Shown: positions 48,801 through 57,489, counted from the first letter of the stretch. The stretch is 64,000 nt of DNA from CAJBVW01 sp964457335 (GCA_964457335.1 CAYWGD010000008.1:48969-112968), one strand, 5' to 3'. Numbers and translations are program-made. The notes: generated by a model not told the origin, from the letters alone.

Positions 48801-50917
48801 GAGCCGCCGTGGAGCACGTAGACGATGCCGGCGTAGCTGTCGTAGCGGTAGCTCCCGATCGCGATGTCGTCATAGCCGTCTCCGTTCACGTCGCCCGCGG
48901 CGGCTACCAGGGGGACGTACACGTACGGCGCCACGGACTCGATGGTCCGCGAAGCGGTGGTGCCGAGGCCGGCGGCGTCGCCCAGGTAGACGTAGGCGGT
49001 GCCGTCCCCGGCGCCGATCGCGCCGACAACGAGGTCGGGGTCCCCGTCGTTGTCCACGTCCCCCGCACCGGCCACGCTCCAGCCGAACTGGTCGGAGGTG
49101 GCCCCGCCGGTGAGCGTCGTGACGGCGAGGGAGTTGATTCCCGCCGATGAGCCGGCGTAGACCGTCACGCGCCCCTTGCTCGTGCTGTAGCCCCACGCAC
49201 CCACGGCCACGTCGTCGTAGCCGTCCCCGTCCACGTCCCCCGGCCCGTCTACGCTCTCGCCGAAGTAGTTGCTCGTGGTGAAGCCCACGAGGGTGGTGGT
49301 CGCGCTCGCCGAGATCCCGGTGGCCGACCCGTGGTGAACGTAGGCGCGGCCGGTGTTCGTCGAGTAGCCGGGCGCCCCCACGATGACGTCGTCGTAGCCG
49401 TCGCCGTTCACGTCCCCGGCCCCGGCCACGGCGTCGCCGAGCTGCATGCTGGCTGTCGAGCCGGTCACGGAGGTCGTCGCGGCCGTGGACACCCCGGACG
49501 CGCTCCCGTGGAAGACGTCGAAGTGGCCCGCCTGGGAGCTGTAGTAGTACGAGCCGACGATGACGTCGTCGTAGCCGTCGGCGTTCACGTCACCAGCGCC
49601 GGCTACGACCTCTCCGAAGCTCGCGGCGGCGCCGGGGCCGGTGAGGGTGGTGGTGGCGGTCGACGGGATCCCCGTGGCGCTGCCGTGGTACACGGAGGCG
49701 GCGCCCACCCCGGAAGCGTTGCCACGCGCGCCCACGATGATGTCGGGGTACCCGTCCGCGTCGACGTCCCCCGCCCCCGCCACCGACGAACCGAAGTACT
49801 CGTTGGTCGCGCTGCCCTCCAGCGTGGTCGTCGCGGTGGTGGACACGCCGCTCGCCCCGCCGTGGAACACGTAGGCGCGGCCCGTGTCGGAGGACCACCC
49901 GGGCGCGCCCACGACGACGTCGTCGTACCCGTCCCCGTCCACGTCGCCCGCGCCTGCCACGGCGTAGCCGAAGTCGCTCGACGTCGCCTCGCCCTCGAGG
50001 CGCGTGGTCGCCACGGTCTCCGTCCCGGTGACGGAGCCGTGGAACAGGTAGACCGCCCCGGTGGCGTCGCCCACCGCCCACGCCGCCACGGCGATGTCGT
50101 CGTAGCCGTCGCCGTCGACGTTCCCGACGCCCGCGACCGTGTACGCGAAGTAGTTGAGGGAGCTGCCCATCCACGTCCACGCCGCCGTGGTGTAGATCGG
50201 GTCGACGGTGACCGGGTACGTGGCGTCCGTGTCGTCGACGGTGACGACGAGCGCGTCGCCCTCGAAGCGCGCCTCGGCCGGGAGCGGCTCGCCGCGGGCG
50301 TCCCAGGCGACCACGCCGTCGATCGTCCAGGCCCGGCCGCGCGCGTCGGTCAGCGCCAGGGCGGCGCCGTCGCCATCGACGCCCAGCGCCTCGTCGAGCG
50401 CGACCTCGAAGCGGAGGTCGCCCGCGCCGGCGGGGGCGCGATCGAGCGTCCACCCCTGCTCGACGCCGTTCGGCTGGCCGAGCCACCACTCGGTGAGCCC
50501 GTCACCGCGCGCGTGCTCGAGCTGGCGGATGCACGCGCCGGTGGGGTCCACCTCCGGGCCGCACGCGCCGAGGTCGGGGTCCGCGGGCTCGGGCGCCCGC
50601 AGCGCGCCCGCGCGGCCCCAGCCGGTGAGGCGCAGGCCGAGGGCCGGCTCGCCGGTGTGGACGTCGGTGAAGACGACGCCCGCCTCGTCGAAGCGGCCGT
50701 CGAGACCCGCGGGGGCGAGGTCGACGACGAAGACGCCCTCCACGGCGCGGATGGCCCGACCGGCGGCCGCGACGCGGGTGGTCACGGTGGAGAGCCAGTC
50801 GGAGGAGGGGGCCCGCGAGGCGGGATCGTTCGGAGCGACAATTGTGTCCGCGGGCGGCTCGCTGGAGCAACTGACCAGGATCAGAGCCAGCAACGACGTG
50901 GGTGGGCGTGCGGGCAA
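45893..50917 (-). CDS. Giant FG-GAP plus MopE-repeat surface lipoprotein with MYXO-CTERM-like tail
   Basis: 1674 residues. Start assigned to the TTG at 50917, which has GGAG 5 nt upstream and gives a signal peptide with lipobox LILVSC; the open frame continues 250 codons further up without a signal. Residues about 20-240 are a unique N-terminal domain, then 14 FG-GAP repeats of about 65 residues with calcium loops (DVDGDGYDD, DVNGDGYDD, DTNADGYAD), enough for two seven-bladed propellers, then about ten MopE-type repeats (DCDDT, PGA, CDGVDQDCDG), the eighth one truncated, an Asp/Thr linker, and a C-terminal SACGCASTG, hydrophobic helix and RRRR. Likely a calcium-dependent cell-surface protein, perhaps in adhesion. 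Confidence 0.8.
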   Translation of the reverse strand: MPARPPTSLLALILVSCSSEPPADTIVAPNDPASRAPSSDWLSTVTTRVAAAGRAIRAVEGVFVVDLAPAGLDGRFDEAGVVFTDVHTGEPALGLRLTGWGRAGALRAPEPADPDLGACGPEVDPTGACIRQLEHARGDGLTEWWLGQPNGVEQGWTLDRAPAGAGDLRFEVALDEALGVDGDGAALALTDARGRAWTIDGVVAWDARGEPLPAEARFEGDALVVTVDDTDATYPVTVDPIYTTAAWTWMGSSLNYFAYTVAGVGNVDGDGYDDIAVAAWAVGDATGAVYLFHGSVTGTETVATTRLEGEATSSDFGYAVAGAGDVDGDGYDDVVVGAPGWSSDTGRAYVFHGGASGVSTTATTTLEGSATNEYFGSSVAGAGDVDADGYPDIIVGARGNASGVGAASVYHGSATGIPSTATTTLTGPGAAASFGEVVAGAGDVNADGYDDVIVGSYYYSSQAGHFDVFHGSASGVSTAATTSVTGSTASMQLGDAVAGAGDVNGDGYDDVIVGAPGYSTNTGRAYVHHGSATGISASATTTLVGFTTSNYFGESVDGPGDVDGDGYDDVAVGAWGYSTSKGRVTVYAGSSAGINSLAVTTLTGGATSDQFGWSVAGAGDVDNDGDPDLVVGAIGAGDGTAYVYLGDAAGLGTTASRTIESVAPYVYVPLVAAAGDVNGDGYDDIAIGSYRYDSYAGIVYVLHGGSDGPDDMTADTTITGGAAAYLGQTIAPAGDVNGDGYGDLLVGGDDYSTYTGRVELYLGSATGLDTTAATTLTGTSANDSFGVSLSALGDTNGDGYDDVLIGASGSGSGGAAYLYRGKYTGLNSSATTSFTGATASMGQGREVVAGDFDGDGYIDAAAGAPSYTSSQGQVTVYQGTASGIGTAAWSTFYGEAASNWFGAGMGAADINGDGYDDLAINAYGYDGYTGRLYVYYGSSAGLPASPTTVIDGIVRFDVAGDTNADGYADLAVSSSYGAYLLQGSASGLDATPVSVPDSADGYSGASVAGAGDVNGDGYDDVLTGGTYHAWLFYGYDTDADADGSPDSADCDDTDATIYVGAIEVCDGVDQDCDGTDDDGVSTTLYADADSDGYGDDATAVTSCATTIAGYVAVGGDCDDTRATTSPVATESCDGVDDDCDGEVDEDGATGSSAWYADADADGYGSASVRDACSAPSGYVADSTDCDDTLATVSPAATEACNGVDDDCDGATDEPGATGESTWYSDADGDGSGNAGASVSACDAPSGYVATATDCDDAAATVFAGATETCNTVDDDCDGTVDEGLTTAWYYDADGDGYTGTFGVDACAAPTGYTADAADCDDTSASTFPGAAETCDGADQDCDGTTDEGVLLTFYADADGDGSGVSSTTADACAAPAGYAAVAGDCDDTSATISPTASETCDGVDQDCDGAVDDGALTTWHRDADRDGYGDLSVTTDACEEPTGYVADATDCDDGSAGVYPGALERCDELDNDCDSVADEDVTPYWYRDTDGDGYGWAADSVASCTQPEGYAANADDCNDADATVTEGVTGYRDADGDGFGDVTQSMFGCAIASGYVADATDCDDTLDSVYPGAPESWYDGVDQDCDGNDDDQDGDGAPSADDCDDTDPAVVTCDTATDTDTDTDDTDAGAEGDTGGKTEPSACGCASTGTPVTSAALLGLLALTVTRRRRATAG

Positions 50918-51280
50918 AGGGGCTCCGGACGGGGCGCACACGATAGCACCGGCGCGGGCGGGGGGGAGCCCTCCCTTTGGGGGGACCGCGCGAGGGGGAC
51001 GGAGGGCGGCGGGGGCGCGAACCGGCGGCGGCCCGGAGGGCGCGACACCGTCCGAAGGCCCCGCCGGTCGGCCCGCGCGCGGCGGGCCGACCGAGGCGCT
51101 CGCGCCGAGCCCGGAGGAGCCCGACCCCCGGCGCGTCGGGAGCGCGCGCCACACGCGGAGGGCCCGGCGCCGGGGGACGCGCCCCCCTGCACCCCCTGCG
51201 GGCGCCCCGATCGCGGCCCCGCGTCCCGCCGCGAGGTAGACTCCGCAGGTGCCGCGCGGTGCGGCCCCCCCGGAGACGAC
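50918..51280. other. Divergent intergenic region
   Basis: 363 bp between the giant surface protein and the pseudokinase gene. Very G/C-rich, no gene supported. Contains a strong hairpin (51066-51092) and, just upstream of the pseudokinase start, TAGACT (51237-51242), a -10-like element. Confidence 0.6.
51066..51092. repeat. Perfect 11-bp hairpin related to the one at 15645-15669
   Basis: Arms GGTCGGCCCGC (51066-51076) and GCGGGCCGACC (51082-51092) with loop GCGCG. The arms, loop and flanks (a GAAGGCCC-like left side, GAGGCG right side) resemble the inner hairpin at 15645-15669, suggesting a second dispersed element family. Confidence 0.5.
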
Positions 51281-53050
51281 GTGAGCGGCTACTTCTACTC
51301 CCGCGAGGCCGGCGCCGAAGGCCAGATCCTCACCGGCGAGGGCACGGCCCCCGGGGTCGGGCTCGACGCGCTCCTGGACCGCGAGCGGCCGCCGCTCCGG
51401 GCCGCGCTCGCGATCGGGTCGGCCCTCGCGGACGTGTTGTGCATCGCCGCCGAGGACCGCCTCGTGCACGGCGACATCCGGCCGGCGCACGTGAAGATCG
51501 ACGAGCGCGGGACCGTGTCCGTCGAAGGCTACGGCGTGCAGCGGCGCACCACGAAGGCGCCGGAGGGCAAGCCCGAGGGCCACCAGGTGGACGTGTACGG
51601 GCTCGGGGTGGTGCTGCACTCCATCCTGTCGGCCGAGCCGCTCGGGGCCCTGCCGAAGGACCCCGACGGGCACGACGACGAGGTGGTGTCGCGCGTGCTC
51701 GCGATGGACTTCCGGCAGGTGCAGGGCAAGCGCTGGCTCGAGGACGTGCGGAAGTTCCTCTGCCAGATCCTGGCGTGGTCGCCGCAGGACCGGCCGGAGC
51801 CGCTCGACGCGGCGAACGTGCTCGCGTCGGTTGCGGCGCAGTGCCCGGGCGAGGGGCTCGAGGACTGGGCGCGTCGCGTCACGGCGGCCCCGGCGCGGGC
51901 GGCCGCGGCGGCGCCCGCGGCGCGTCCGCGCGTGGAGGAGGAGGACCTCGGCGGGCCGGTGGCGCTCGCGGGGCCGATCGCGAAGGGCGGGGTGCGGCAG
52001 GCGCCGGCGGCGAAGGGCGAGAGCACCGCGTTCTGGAGCCGCGAGAAGATCGCCGCGATGCTGGCGGAGGACGACGAGGACGACGCGCCGGTGCGGCAGA
52101 CGGTGTCGCTGCCGCCGAAGGCGGAGCCGTCGCGCCCGGCGCCGCCGTCGCGTCCGGCCGCGCCCCCGCCGCGACCGCCGGAGCCGCAGGTCTCCCGGCC
52201 GCCGGAGCCGCCGCCGCCGCCGACGCCGCGGGCCGAGCCGCCCCGGGCGGAGCCGCCGCGGCCGGTCACGCCGGACGACGCGACGGTGCGGGCCTCGTCG
52301 CCGTTCGCGGGGGCGCGGATCGAGGCGTCGGCGCCCGTCGAGGAGCCGGAGCCGAAGAAGAAGAGCCCGATGGTGTGGGTGGCCGTGGCGGGCGTGGTGC
52401 TCGTGCTCCTGTGCGGCGGGCTCACGCTCGGCGGCGGCGGCCTGTACTACTTCGCGGGGAGCGGCGCGTCGGGCGCGGCCGCCGAGGCGGACGACGCGGC
52501 CGTCGAGAAGGCGGAGGCCGAGAAGGCGAAGGCCGAGGCGGCCGCGAAGGCGGCGGCGGACGCCGCGGAGATGGCCGAGGACGACGTGGGCACCGCGGGT
52601 GCGGCCGGCTCGGACGCAGCGCCGGCCACGGGCTCCGCCGCGAAGGCGGCGGGCGCGACGCCGGCCCCGGCGCCGAAGGCCTCCGCGCCGACGACGACCA
52701 CGAAGTCCACGGCGCCCGCGACGACGAAGTCCACGGCGCCGAAGACGAGCGCGCCCAAGACCAGCGCCCCGGCCACGACGAAGGCGACCGCGCCCGCGAC
52801 GAGCGCGCCCGCGCCGGCGCCGGCGACGGGCAGCTTCTCGGTGAAGTTCTCGACGCCCGGGCGCGAGGCCAAGCTCCAGTGCGGCGACGGCCAGACCTCG
52901 GAGTTCGCGGGGGCCACCACGATGTCGTTCTCCGGCACGACGACCTGCCTCGTGCGCATCGACAGCGGAAAGGGCGCCGTGCAGGTGAGCCGCACCGCGA
53001 CCGTCACCTGCTCGGAGGACGCCGGGAAGGTGACCTGCGCGGGCGGCTGA
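51281..53050 (+). CDS. Degenerate Ser/Thr kinase-like membrane protein (pseudokinase)
   Basis: 589 residues from a GTG at 51281 with CGGAG 6 nt upstream. Residues about 35-205 look like a kinase C-lobe: LVHGDIRPAHVKI in place of HRDLKPENILI and VEGYGVQ in place of DFG, then VDVYGLGVVLHSIL and DRPEPLDAANVL. The Gly loop and catalytic Lys of the N-lobe are absent, and the Asn and DFG Asp ligands are lost, so no kinase activity is expected. A Pro-rich linker follows (about 285-355), a membrane helix at about 365-390, an Ala/Lys coiled-coil-like region, a Thr/Ala/Pro-rich stalk and a C-terminal beta domain with two Cys. Overlaps dtd by 1 nt. Confidence 0.75.
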   Translation: MSGYFYSREAGAEGQILTGEGTAPGVGLDALLDRERPPLRAALAIGSALADVLCIAAEDRLVHGDIRPAHVKIDERGTVSVEGYGVQRRTTKAPEGKPEGHQVDVYGLGVVLHSILSAEPLGALPKDPDGHDDEVVSRVLAMDFRQVQGKRWLEDVRKFLCQILAWSPQDRPEPLDAANVLASVAAQCPGEGLEDWARRVTAAPARAAAAAPAARPRVEEEDLGGPVALAGPIAKGGVRQAPAAKGESTAFWSREKIAAMLAEDDEDDAPVRQTVSLPPKAEPSRPAPPSRPAAPPPRPPEPQVSRPPEPPPPPTPRAEPPRAEPPRPVTPDDATVRASSPFAGARIEASAPVEEPEPKKKSPMVWVAVAGVVLVLLCGGLTLGGGGLYYFAGSGASGAAAEADDAAVEKAEAEKAKAEAAAKAAADAAEMAEDDVGTAGAAGSDAAPATGSAAKAAGATPAPAPKASAPTTTTKSTAPATTKSTAPKTSAPKTSAPATTKATAPATSAPAPAPATGSFSVKFSTPGREAKLQCGDGQTSEFAGATTMSFSGTTTCLVRIDSGKGAVQVSRTATVTCSEDAGKVTCAGG

Positions 53051-53475
53051 TGCGCGCGGTCGTGCAGCGGGTCGCGGAGGCCCGCGTGACGGTGGACGGG
53101 CGCGTCGTGGGGGAGATCGGCGCGGGGCTCCTCGTGCTCGTGGGCGTCGCGCCCACGGACGGCCCGGCGCAGGTGGACTGGATGGCCGCGAAGATCGCCG
53201 GGCTGCGGATCTTCGAGGACGAAGCGGGGAAGATGAACCTCGCGGTGGGGGATGTCGGGGGAGGGGTGCTCGTGGTGTCGCAGTTCACGCTCTACGGGGA
53301 CGCCTCGAAGGGGCGGCGACCGAGCTTCACCGGCGCGGCCCCGCCGGAGATCGCCCGCCCGCTCTACGAGCGGCTGGCGGACGCGCTGGGCGCCGCCCGC
53401 GGCGAGTTCGGCGCGCACATGGAGGTCGCGCTGGTGAACGACGGGCCGGTGACGTTGATCCTGGACACGCCGTGA
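53050..53475 (+). CDS. dtd: D-aminoacyl-tRNA deacylase
   Basis: 141 residues from the ATG at 53050 (TGATG overlap with the pseudokinase). Conserved Dtd motifs: MRAVVQRV at the N terminus, GLLVLVGV, the catalytic-site strand VVSQFTLYGD, KGRRPSFTGAAPPE, and the C-terminal Gly-Pro loop VALVNDGPVTLIL. The enzyme hydrolyses D-Tyr-tRNA and other D-aminoacyl-tRNAs, and Gly-tRNA-Ala, for quality control. Length is standard. Overlaps the inositol monophosphatase gene by 4 nt. Confidence 0.94.
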   Translation: MRAVVQRVAEARVTVDGRVVGEIGAGLLVLVGVAPTDGPAQVDWMAAKIAGLRIFEDEAGKMNLAVGDVGGGVLVVSQFTLYGDASKGRRPSFTGAAPPEIARPLYERLADALGAARGEFGAHMEVALVNDGPVTLILDTP

Positions 53476-54233
53476 ACGAGCTCCGCGGCCTCGCGGACGT
53501 GGCGGAGCGGGCCGCGCGCGCGGCGGGGGAGCTCTTGCGCGGGCGGCCGGCCCGGGTCGACCACAAGGGCGCGGTCGACCTCGTCACGGAGGTGGACCTC
53601 GCGTCGGAGCGGCTGATCCGCGATGTGCTGGAGCGGGAGGCGCCGGGGATCGCGGTGCAGGGCGAGGAGGGCGGCGGCGCGGACCAGGGGACGCGCTGGG
53701 CGGTCGACCCGGTGGACGGCACGACCAACTTCGTGCACGGCTACCCCTTCTACTGCGTCAGCATCGCGCTCATCGAGGGGGACACGCCGGTGGTGGGCGT
53801 GATCTACGACCCGGTGCGCGACCGGCTCCACCGCGCGCACCGGGGGGGCGGCGCGACCGTGAACGGCGAGACGGCGCGCGTGTCGTCGGTGGACACGCTC
53901 GACGCGGCGCTGGCGGTCACGGGCTTCCCCTACGACCGGCGGCAGCGGGCGGCGTTCTACCTGGAGCGGGTGCAGCGCGTGCTCGAGTCGACGCAGGGCG
54001 TGCGGCGGAGCGGCAGCGCGGCCATGGACCTCACGACGATCGGCGTGGGCGGGGCGGAGCTGTTCTGGGAGTACAAGCTCAAGCCCTGGGACACCTCCGC
54101 GGGCGTGGTGCTCGTGCGCGAGGCGGGCGGCGAGGTGACGCGGCTCGACGGGGGCGCGTGGACGCCCGACGCGGACGATCTGCTGGCGACGAACGGGCGG
54201 CTGCACGCGGCGGCGGTGCGGCTCCTGGGGTGA
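53472..54233 (+). CDS. Inositol monophosphatase family protein
   Basis: 253 residues from the GTG at 53472 (GTGA overlap with dtd). Mg-dependent phosphatase motifs: DLVTEVDLASE, the GEEGG metal Glu, WAVDPVDGTTNFVHGYPFY (metal Asp pair) and KPWDTSAGVVLVREAGG (third Asp). SuhB/IMPase-like; substrates may be myo-inositol-1-phosphate or other sugar phosphates. Length matches. The last gene of a three-gene overlapping unit. Confidence 0.92.
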   Translation: MNELRGLADVAERAARAAGELLRGRPARVDHKGAVDLVTEVDLASERLIRDVLEREAPGIAVQGEEGGGADQGTRWAVDPVDGTTNFVHGYPFYCVSIALIEGDTPVVGVIYDPVRDRLHRAHRGGGATVNGETARVSSVDTLDAALAVTGFPYDRRQRAAFYLERVQRVLESTQGVRRSGSAAMDLTTIGVGGAELFWEYKLKPWDTSAGVVLVREAGGEVTRLDGGAWTPDADDLLATNGRLHAAAVRLLG

Positions 54234-54468
54234 TCGACCGCGCGGCCCGTGGGGTCCGTCCGGAGTGAAGGCGTCGTGAGGCCGGCGCGGCCGCCACCCG
54301 GGCGTGGTGGGGCGAAAGCGGCGGCCGACCGGGGCGCCGCGCCGAAGCGCCGGCCCCGACGGCACCGCCGACGCTTACACTCCCTTTACTCGTGGATCAT
54401 CGGGGGTTCTCCGCGAGGGCGCCGCCCACTACGATGCCTCTTACGGGATCCATACACGGAGGCGCGAC

Positions 54469-55038
54469 ATGGGCACGGCCATCGAGCTGGAAGAGAACAG
54501 CATCATCCGCGGGCGGGTGGCCCCGGAGGAGCCGGCCTTCCAGGTGGTGGAACGGCACTTCGGCTTCGAGGTGCGGGCGTACCCCGCGTCGGTGCAGGCG
54601 CGCACGACCGTGCGCGGCGGCTACCGCGAGAACCTCGGCGACGGCTTCCGCGTGCTCTCGAGCTACATCTTCGGCGGCAACCGCGCGGCGGACGGGTCGT
54701 CGGTGGCGATCGAGATGACGACGCCCGTGGCGTGCGTGGACCGCGGCGCGGTGTGCGTCGTGAGCTTCACGATGCCCGGGTCGTGGACGCTCGCGCGCCT
54801 GCCGCGCCCGCTCGACCCACGGGTGGCGCTCGTGCCGGTGCCGGCCGGGCGCTGGGCGGCGCTCGAGTTCCGCGGCCGCGCCACCCCCGAGGAGGTGACG
54901 GCGCGCAAGGAGGAGCTCCGGCAGCTCGTCGCGGCGGCGGGCCTCCCGGAGGCCGGCGAGATGGTGCTGGCGCAGTACGACCCGCCGTGGGCGCTCTCGG
55001 CGAGCCGGCGGAACGAGGTGCTCGTCCCGGTGGCCTGA
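54469..55038 (+). CDS. SOUL family heme-binding-like protein
   Basis: 189 residues from the ATG at 54469 with GGAGG 8 nt upstream; the longer open frame upstream lacks a ribosome site. SOUL/HEBP features: FQVVERHFGFEVRAYPASVQARTTV, FRVLSSYIFGGNRA, VAIEMTTPVA and SFTMPGSWTL (equivalents of the I-A-M-T-T-P-V and F-x-M-P signatures), and a C-terminal YDPPWALSASRRNEVLVPV. Such proteins bind porphyrin or heme in eukaryotes; in bacteria the role is unproven. No signal peptide, so it should be cytoplasmic. Own promoter likely in the 235-bp upstream region. Confidence 0.85.
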   Translation: MGTAIELEENSIIRGRVAPEEPAFQVVERHFGFEVRAYPASVQARTTVRGGYRENLGDGFRVLSSYIFGGNRAADGSSVAIEMTTPVACVDRGAVCVVSFTMPGSWTLARLPRPLDPRVALVPVPAGRWAALEFRGRATPEEVTARKEELRQLVAAAGLPEAGEMVLAQYDPPWALSASRRNEVLVPVA

Positions 55039-55100
55039 TCGGCGCCCGGGCGCCCGAAGAGCGCGTGGCGGTGCGGTAGACTCGGCCGCGGAGACTTCGC

Positions 55101-56663
55101 ATGGGCGCAGCCGTCGGCATCGATCTCGGAACGTCCAACTCCTGCGTCGCGATGGTGCGCGACGGAGTGCCGGTCGTGTTCGCGGACGTGGAGGGGCGGC
55201 GCACGCAGCCGTCGGTGGTCGCGTTCGGGCACGCGCGGACCGTGGCGGTGGGCCACCGCGCGCGCAAGCAGCTGCTCTACGCGCCGGAGAGCACGGTGCT
55301 GTCGGCCAAGCGGCTCATCGGGCGGCGCTACAGCTCGATGGAGGTGCAGCGCATGAAGGCGTTGTCGTCGTTCGGCATCGCCGAGGGCGACAACGGCGAC
55401 GTGCGCATCCGCGTGCACGGGCGGCTGTACAGCCCGCAGGAGGTCTCCGCGCACGTGCTCGTGCACATGAAGAAGATCGCGGAGGCCGCCATCGGCGAGG
55501 TGGTCGACAAGGCCGTCATCACCGTGCCCGCGTACTTCAACGACAACCAGCGCCAGGCGACGCGCGACGCCGCGACCATCGCGGGCCTGGAGTGCCTGCG
55601 CATCGTGAACGAGCCGACCGCCGCGGCGCTCGCGTACGGCTTCCAACAGAACAAGCGCCAGCACGTCGCGGTGTACGACCTCGGCGGCGGCACCTTCGAC
55701 GTGTCGATCCTCCGCATCGACGACGACTTCTTCGAGGTCATCTCGACCTCGGGCGACACGTTCCTCGGCGGCGACGACTTCGACATGGCCGCGGCCGACC
55801 AGTTCCTCGCGCAGTTCGAGCGCCAGGTCGGCACCTCGCTCCAGGAGAACCGCACGGTGCGCCTGAAGCTCCGCGACGCCGCCGAGCGCGCCAAGATCGC
55901 GCTCACGGAGGCGCAGGAGGTCGAGGTGCACGTGCCGGCGCTGTACCGTACGACGGACGGCCACGACTACGAGCTCCGCACCAAGGTGGACCGCTACCAG
56001 TACGCCGCCTGGGTGATGCCGCTCGTGCAGAAGTCCTTCGTGGTGGTGGACGAGGCGCTGCGCATGGCCGGCATGAACGCGCGCCAGATCGACCACGTGT
56101 TGTGTGTCGGCGGCATGACCAAGGTGCCGATGATCCGCGAGGCGGTGCAGCAGTACTTCGGCAAGGAGCCGAACGTGCGCATCAACCCCGACGAGGTCGT
56201 CGCGGTCGGTGCGGCCATCCAGGCGCACACGCTCACCGCGGAGAACCCCGTCGCGAGCTCGGTGCTGCTCGACGTGACACCCCAATCGTTGTCGGTCCGC
56301 ACGTTGGGTGGGTACTGCGAGGTCATCATCCCGCGGAACACGGCGGTGCCGACGGAGTCGTCGAAGGTGTTCCACACCGCGCACGACCAGCAGACCGAGG
56401 TGCGCGTGGCGGTGTACCAGGGCGAGAGCCGGCTCGCGGCGGAGAACGAGCTCCTCGGCGAGTTCGTGCTCGACGGCCTCCCGGCGCTCGAGCGCGGGCA
56501 GGTGCGCATCCGCATCACCTTCGAGATCGACGCCGACGGGATCGTGCACGTGCGCGCGATGGACGACAAGGTCGGCAAGGCGCAGGCCATCCGCATCGAG
56601 CAGCGGACGGCGCTGTCGGAGGACGAGGTGCGGCAGGCGCGGTTCGACGACCTGGGCTTCTGA
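55101..56663 (+). CDS. Hsp70 family chaperone lacking the C-terminal lid
   Basis: 520 residues from the ATG at 55101 (CGGAGA upstream). Full nucleotide-binding domain: VGIDLGTSNSCVAMV, AVITVPAYFNDNQRQATRDAA, IVNEPTAAALAYGF, VYDLGGGTFDVSIL, VLCVGGMTKVPMIREAV; then a beta substrate-binding domain (DVTPQSLSVRTLGGYCEVIIPRN, LLGEFVLDGLP, ITFEIDADGIVHVRAMD). It ends at about residue 520, where DnaK would continue another 100 residues with the helical lid, so it is a lidless paralogue. A J-domain gene follows, so the two may work together. Copy E of the hairpin repeat starts right after the stop. Confidence 0.9.
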   Translation: MGAAVGIDLGTSNSCVAMVRDGVPVVFADVEGRRTQPSVVAFGHARTVAVGHRARKQLLYAPESTVLSAKRLIGRRYSSMEVQRMKALSSFGIAEGDNGDVRIRVHGRLYSPQEVSAHVLVHMKKIAEAAIGEVVDKAVITVPAYFNDNQRQATRDAATIAGLECLRIVNEPTAAALAYGFQQNKRQHVAVYDLGGGTFDVSILRIDDDFFEVISTSGDTFLGGDDFDMAAADQFLAQFERQVGTSLQENRTVRLKLRDAAERAKIALTEAQEVEVHVPALYRTTDGHDYELRTKVDRYQYAAWVMPLVQKSFVVVDEALRMAGMNARQIDHVLCVGGMTKVPMIREAVQQYFGKEPNVRINPDEVVAVGAAIQAHTLTAENPVASSVLLDVTPQSLSVRTLGGYCEVIIPRNTAVPTESSKVFHTAHDQQTEVRVAVYQGESRLAAENELLGEFVLDGLPALERGQVRIRITFEIDADGIVHVRAMDDKVGKAQAIRIEQRTALSEDEVRQARFDDLGF

Positions 56664-56864
<201 letters not shown>

Positions 56865-56902
56865 GATCTCCCGTGCCCGCCGCCCCCGCCCGCCCGCTCG
56901 GC

Positions 56903-56908
56903 TACAAT
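56903..56908 (+). promoter_or_regulatory. Possible -10 element before the J-domain gene
   Basis: TACAAT lies 8 nt before the ATG at 56917, followed by CCCGCTCC. Spacing suits a leaderless or near-leaderless transcript. No clear -35. Confidence 0.4.
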
Positions 56909-56916
56909 CCCGCTCC

Positions 56917-57489
56917 ATGGACCCGCGCCTCCGCCCCCGCATCGAGATCGAGACCATCCACGAGCTCCTGCCCGAGCTCGACTGCTACCAGCTCCTCGGG
57001 GTGGCGCCCGAGTGCGCGCAGCAGGACATCGACGCGGCGTTCCGCAACGAGAGCCGCCGCCTGCACCCCGACCGGCACGCGGCCGGCGCGACGCCCGAGT
57101 TCCGCACGAAGGCGAACGAGGTGTTCAAGGCGGTGAACGACGCCTACCGCACCCTGCGCGACCCCGACGCCCGCGCGCGCTACGACTCCGAGCGCCGCCA
57201 GGGCGCGCTCCGCCTCGACGAGGCCGCCCGCAAGGCCGCGGAGGCCGAGGCCGCCGCGAAGAACGACCCCTCGAAGGCGGCGCGCACGCCGAAGGGAGAG
57301 AAGTACTGGCGAATGGCGCTCCAGTGCTTCAACGACAGCGACTTCAACGGCGCCGTGATGCAGATCAATTTTGCGCTCTCGTTCGAGCCGGACAACGCGG
57401 TGTTCAAGGAGTGGCTCGAGAAGGCCAAGCTCGAGAACGAGGCGAAGAAGAAGGGCAAAACCGGGAACGCCTACAAGATTCGCCTCTGA
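56917..57489 (+). CDS. J-domain (DnaJ-like) protein
   Basis: 190 residues from the ATG at 56917. N-terminal J domain at about residues 22-88: YQLLGVAPECAQQDIDAAFRN, the HPD motif in RRLHPDRHA, and NDAYRTLRDPDARARYDSER. A charged Ala/Glu helix follows, then a short TPR-like segment (YWRMALQCFNDSDFNGAVMQINFALSFEPDN) and a Lys-rich tail. It lacks the Gly/Phe and zinc domains of DnaJ, so it is a class III co-chaperone that stimulates an Hsp70 ATPase, most simply the lidless Hsp70 encoded upstream. Confidence 0.88.
   Translation: MDPRLRPRIEIETIHELLPELDCYQLLGVAPECAQQDIDAAFRNESRRLHPDRHAAGATPEFRTKANEVFKAVNDAYRTLRDPDARARYDSERRQGALRLDEAARKAAEAEAAAKNDPSKAARTPKGEKYWRMALQCFNDSDFNGAVMQINFALSFEPDNAVFKEWLEKAKLENEAKKKGKTGNAYKIRL

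Noticed and set aside
50960..50995. G-rich stretch near 50965 as a sixth copy of the hairpin repeat
   Set aside because: It has the G-run and C-run but lacks the GCAACGCCCC end.
45893..51673. Extension of the surface protein to an ATG at 51673
   Set aside because: This would overlap the start of the pseudokinase gene on the other strand and hide the signal peptide inside the protein.
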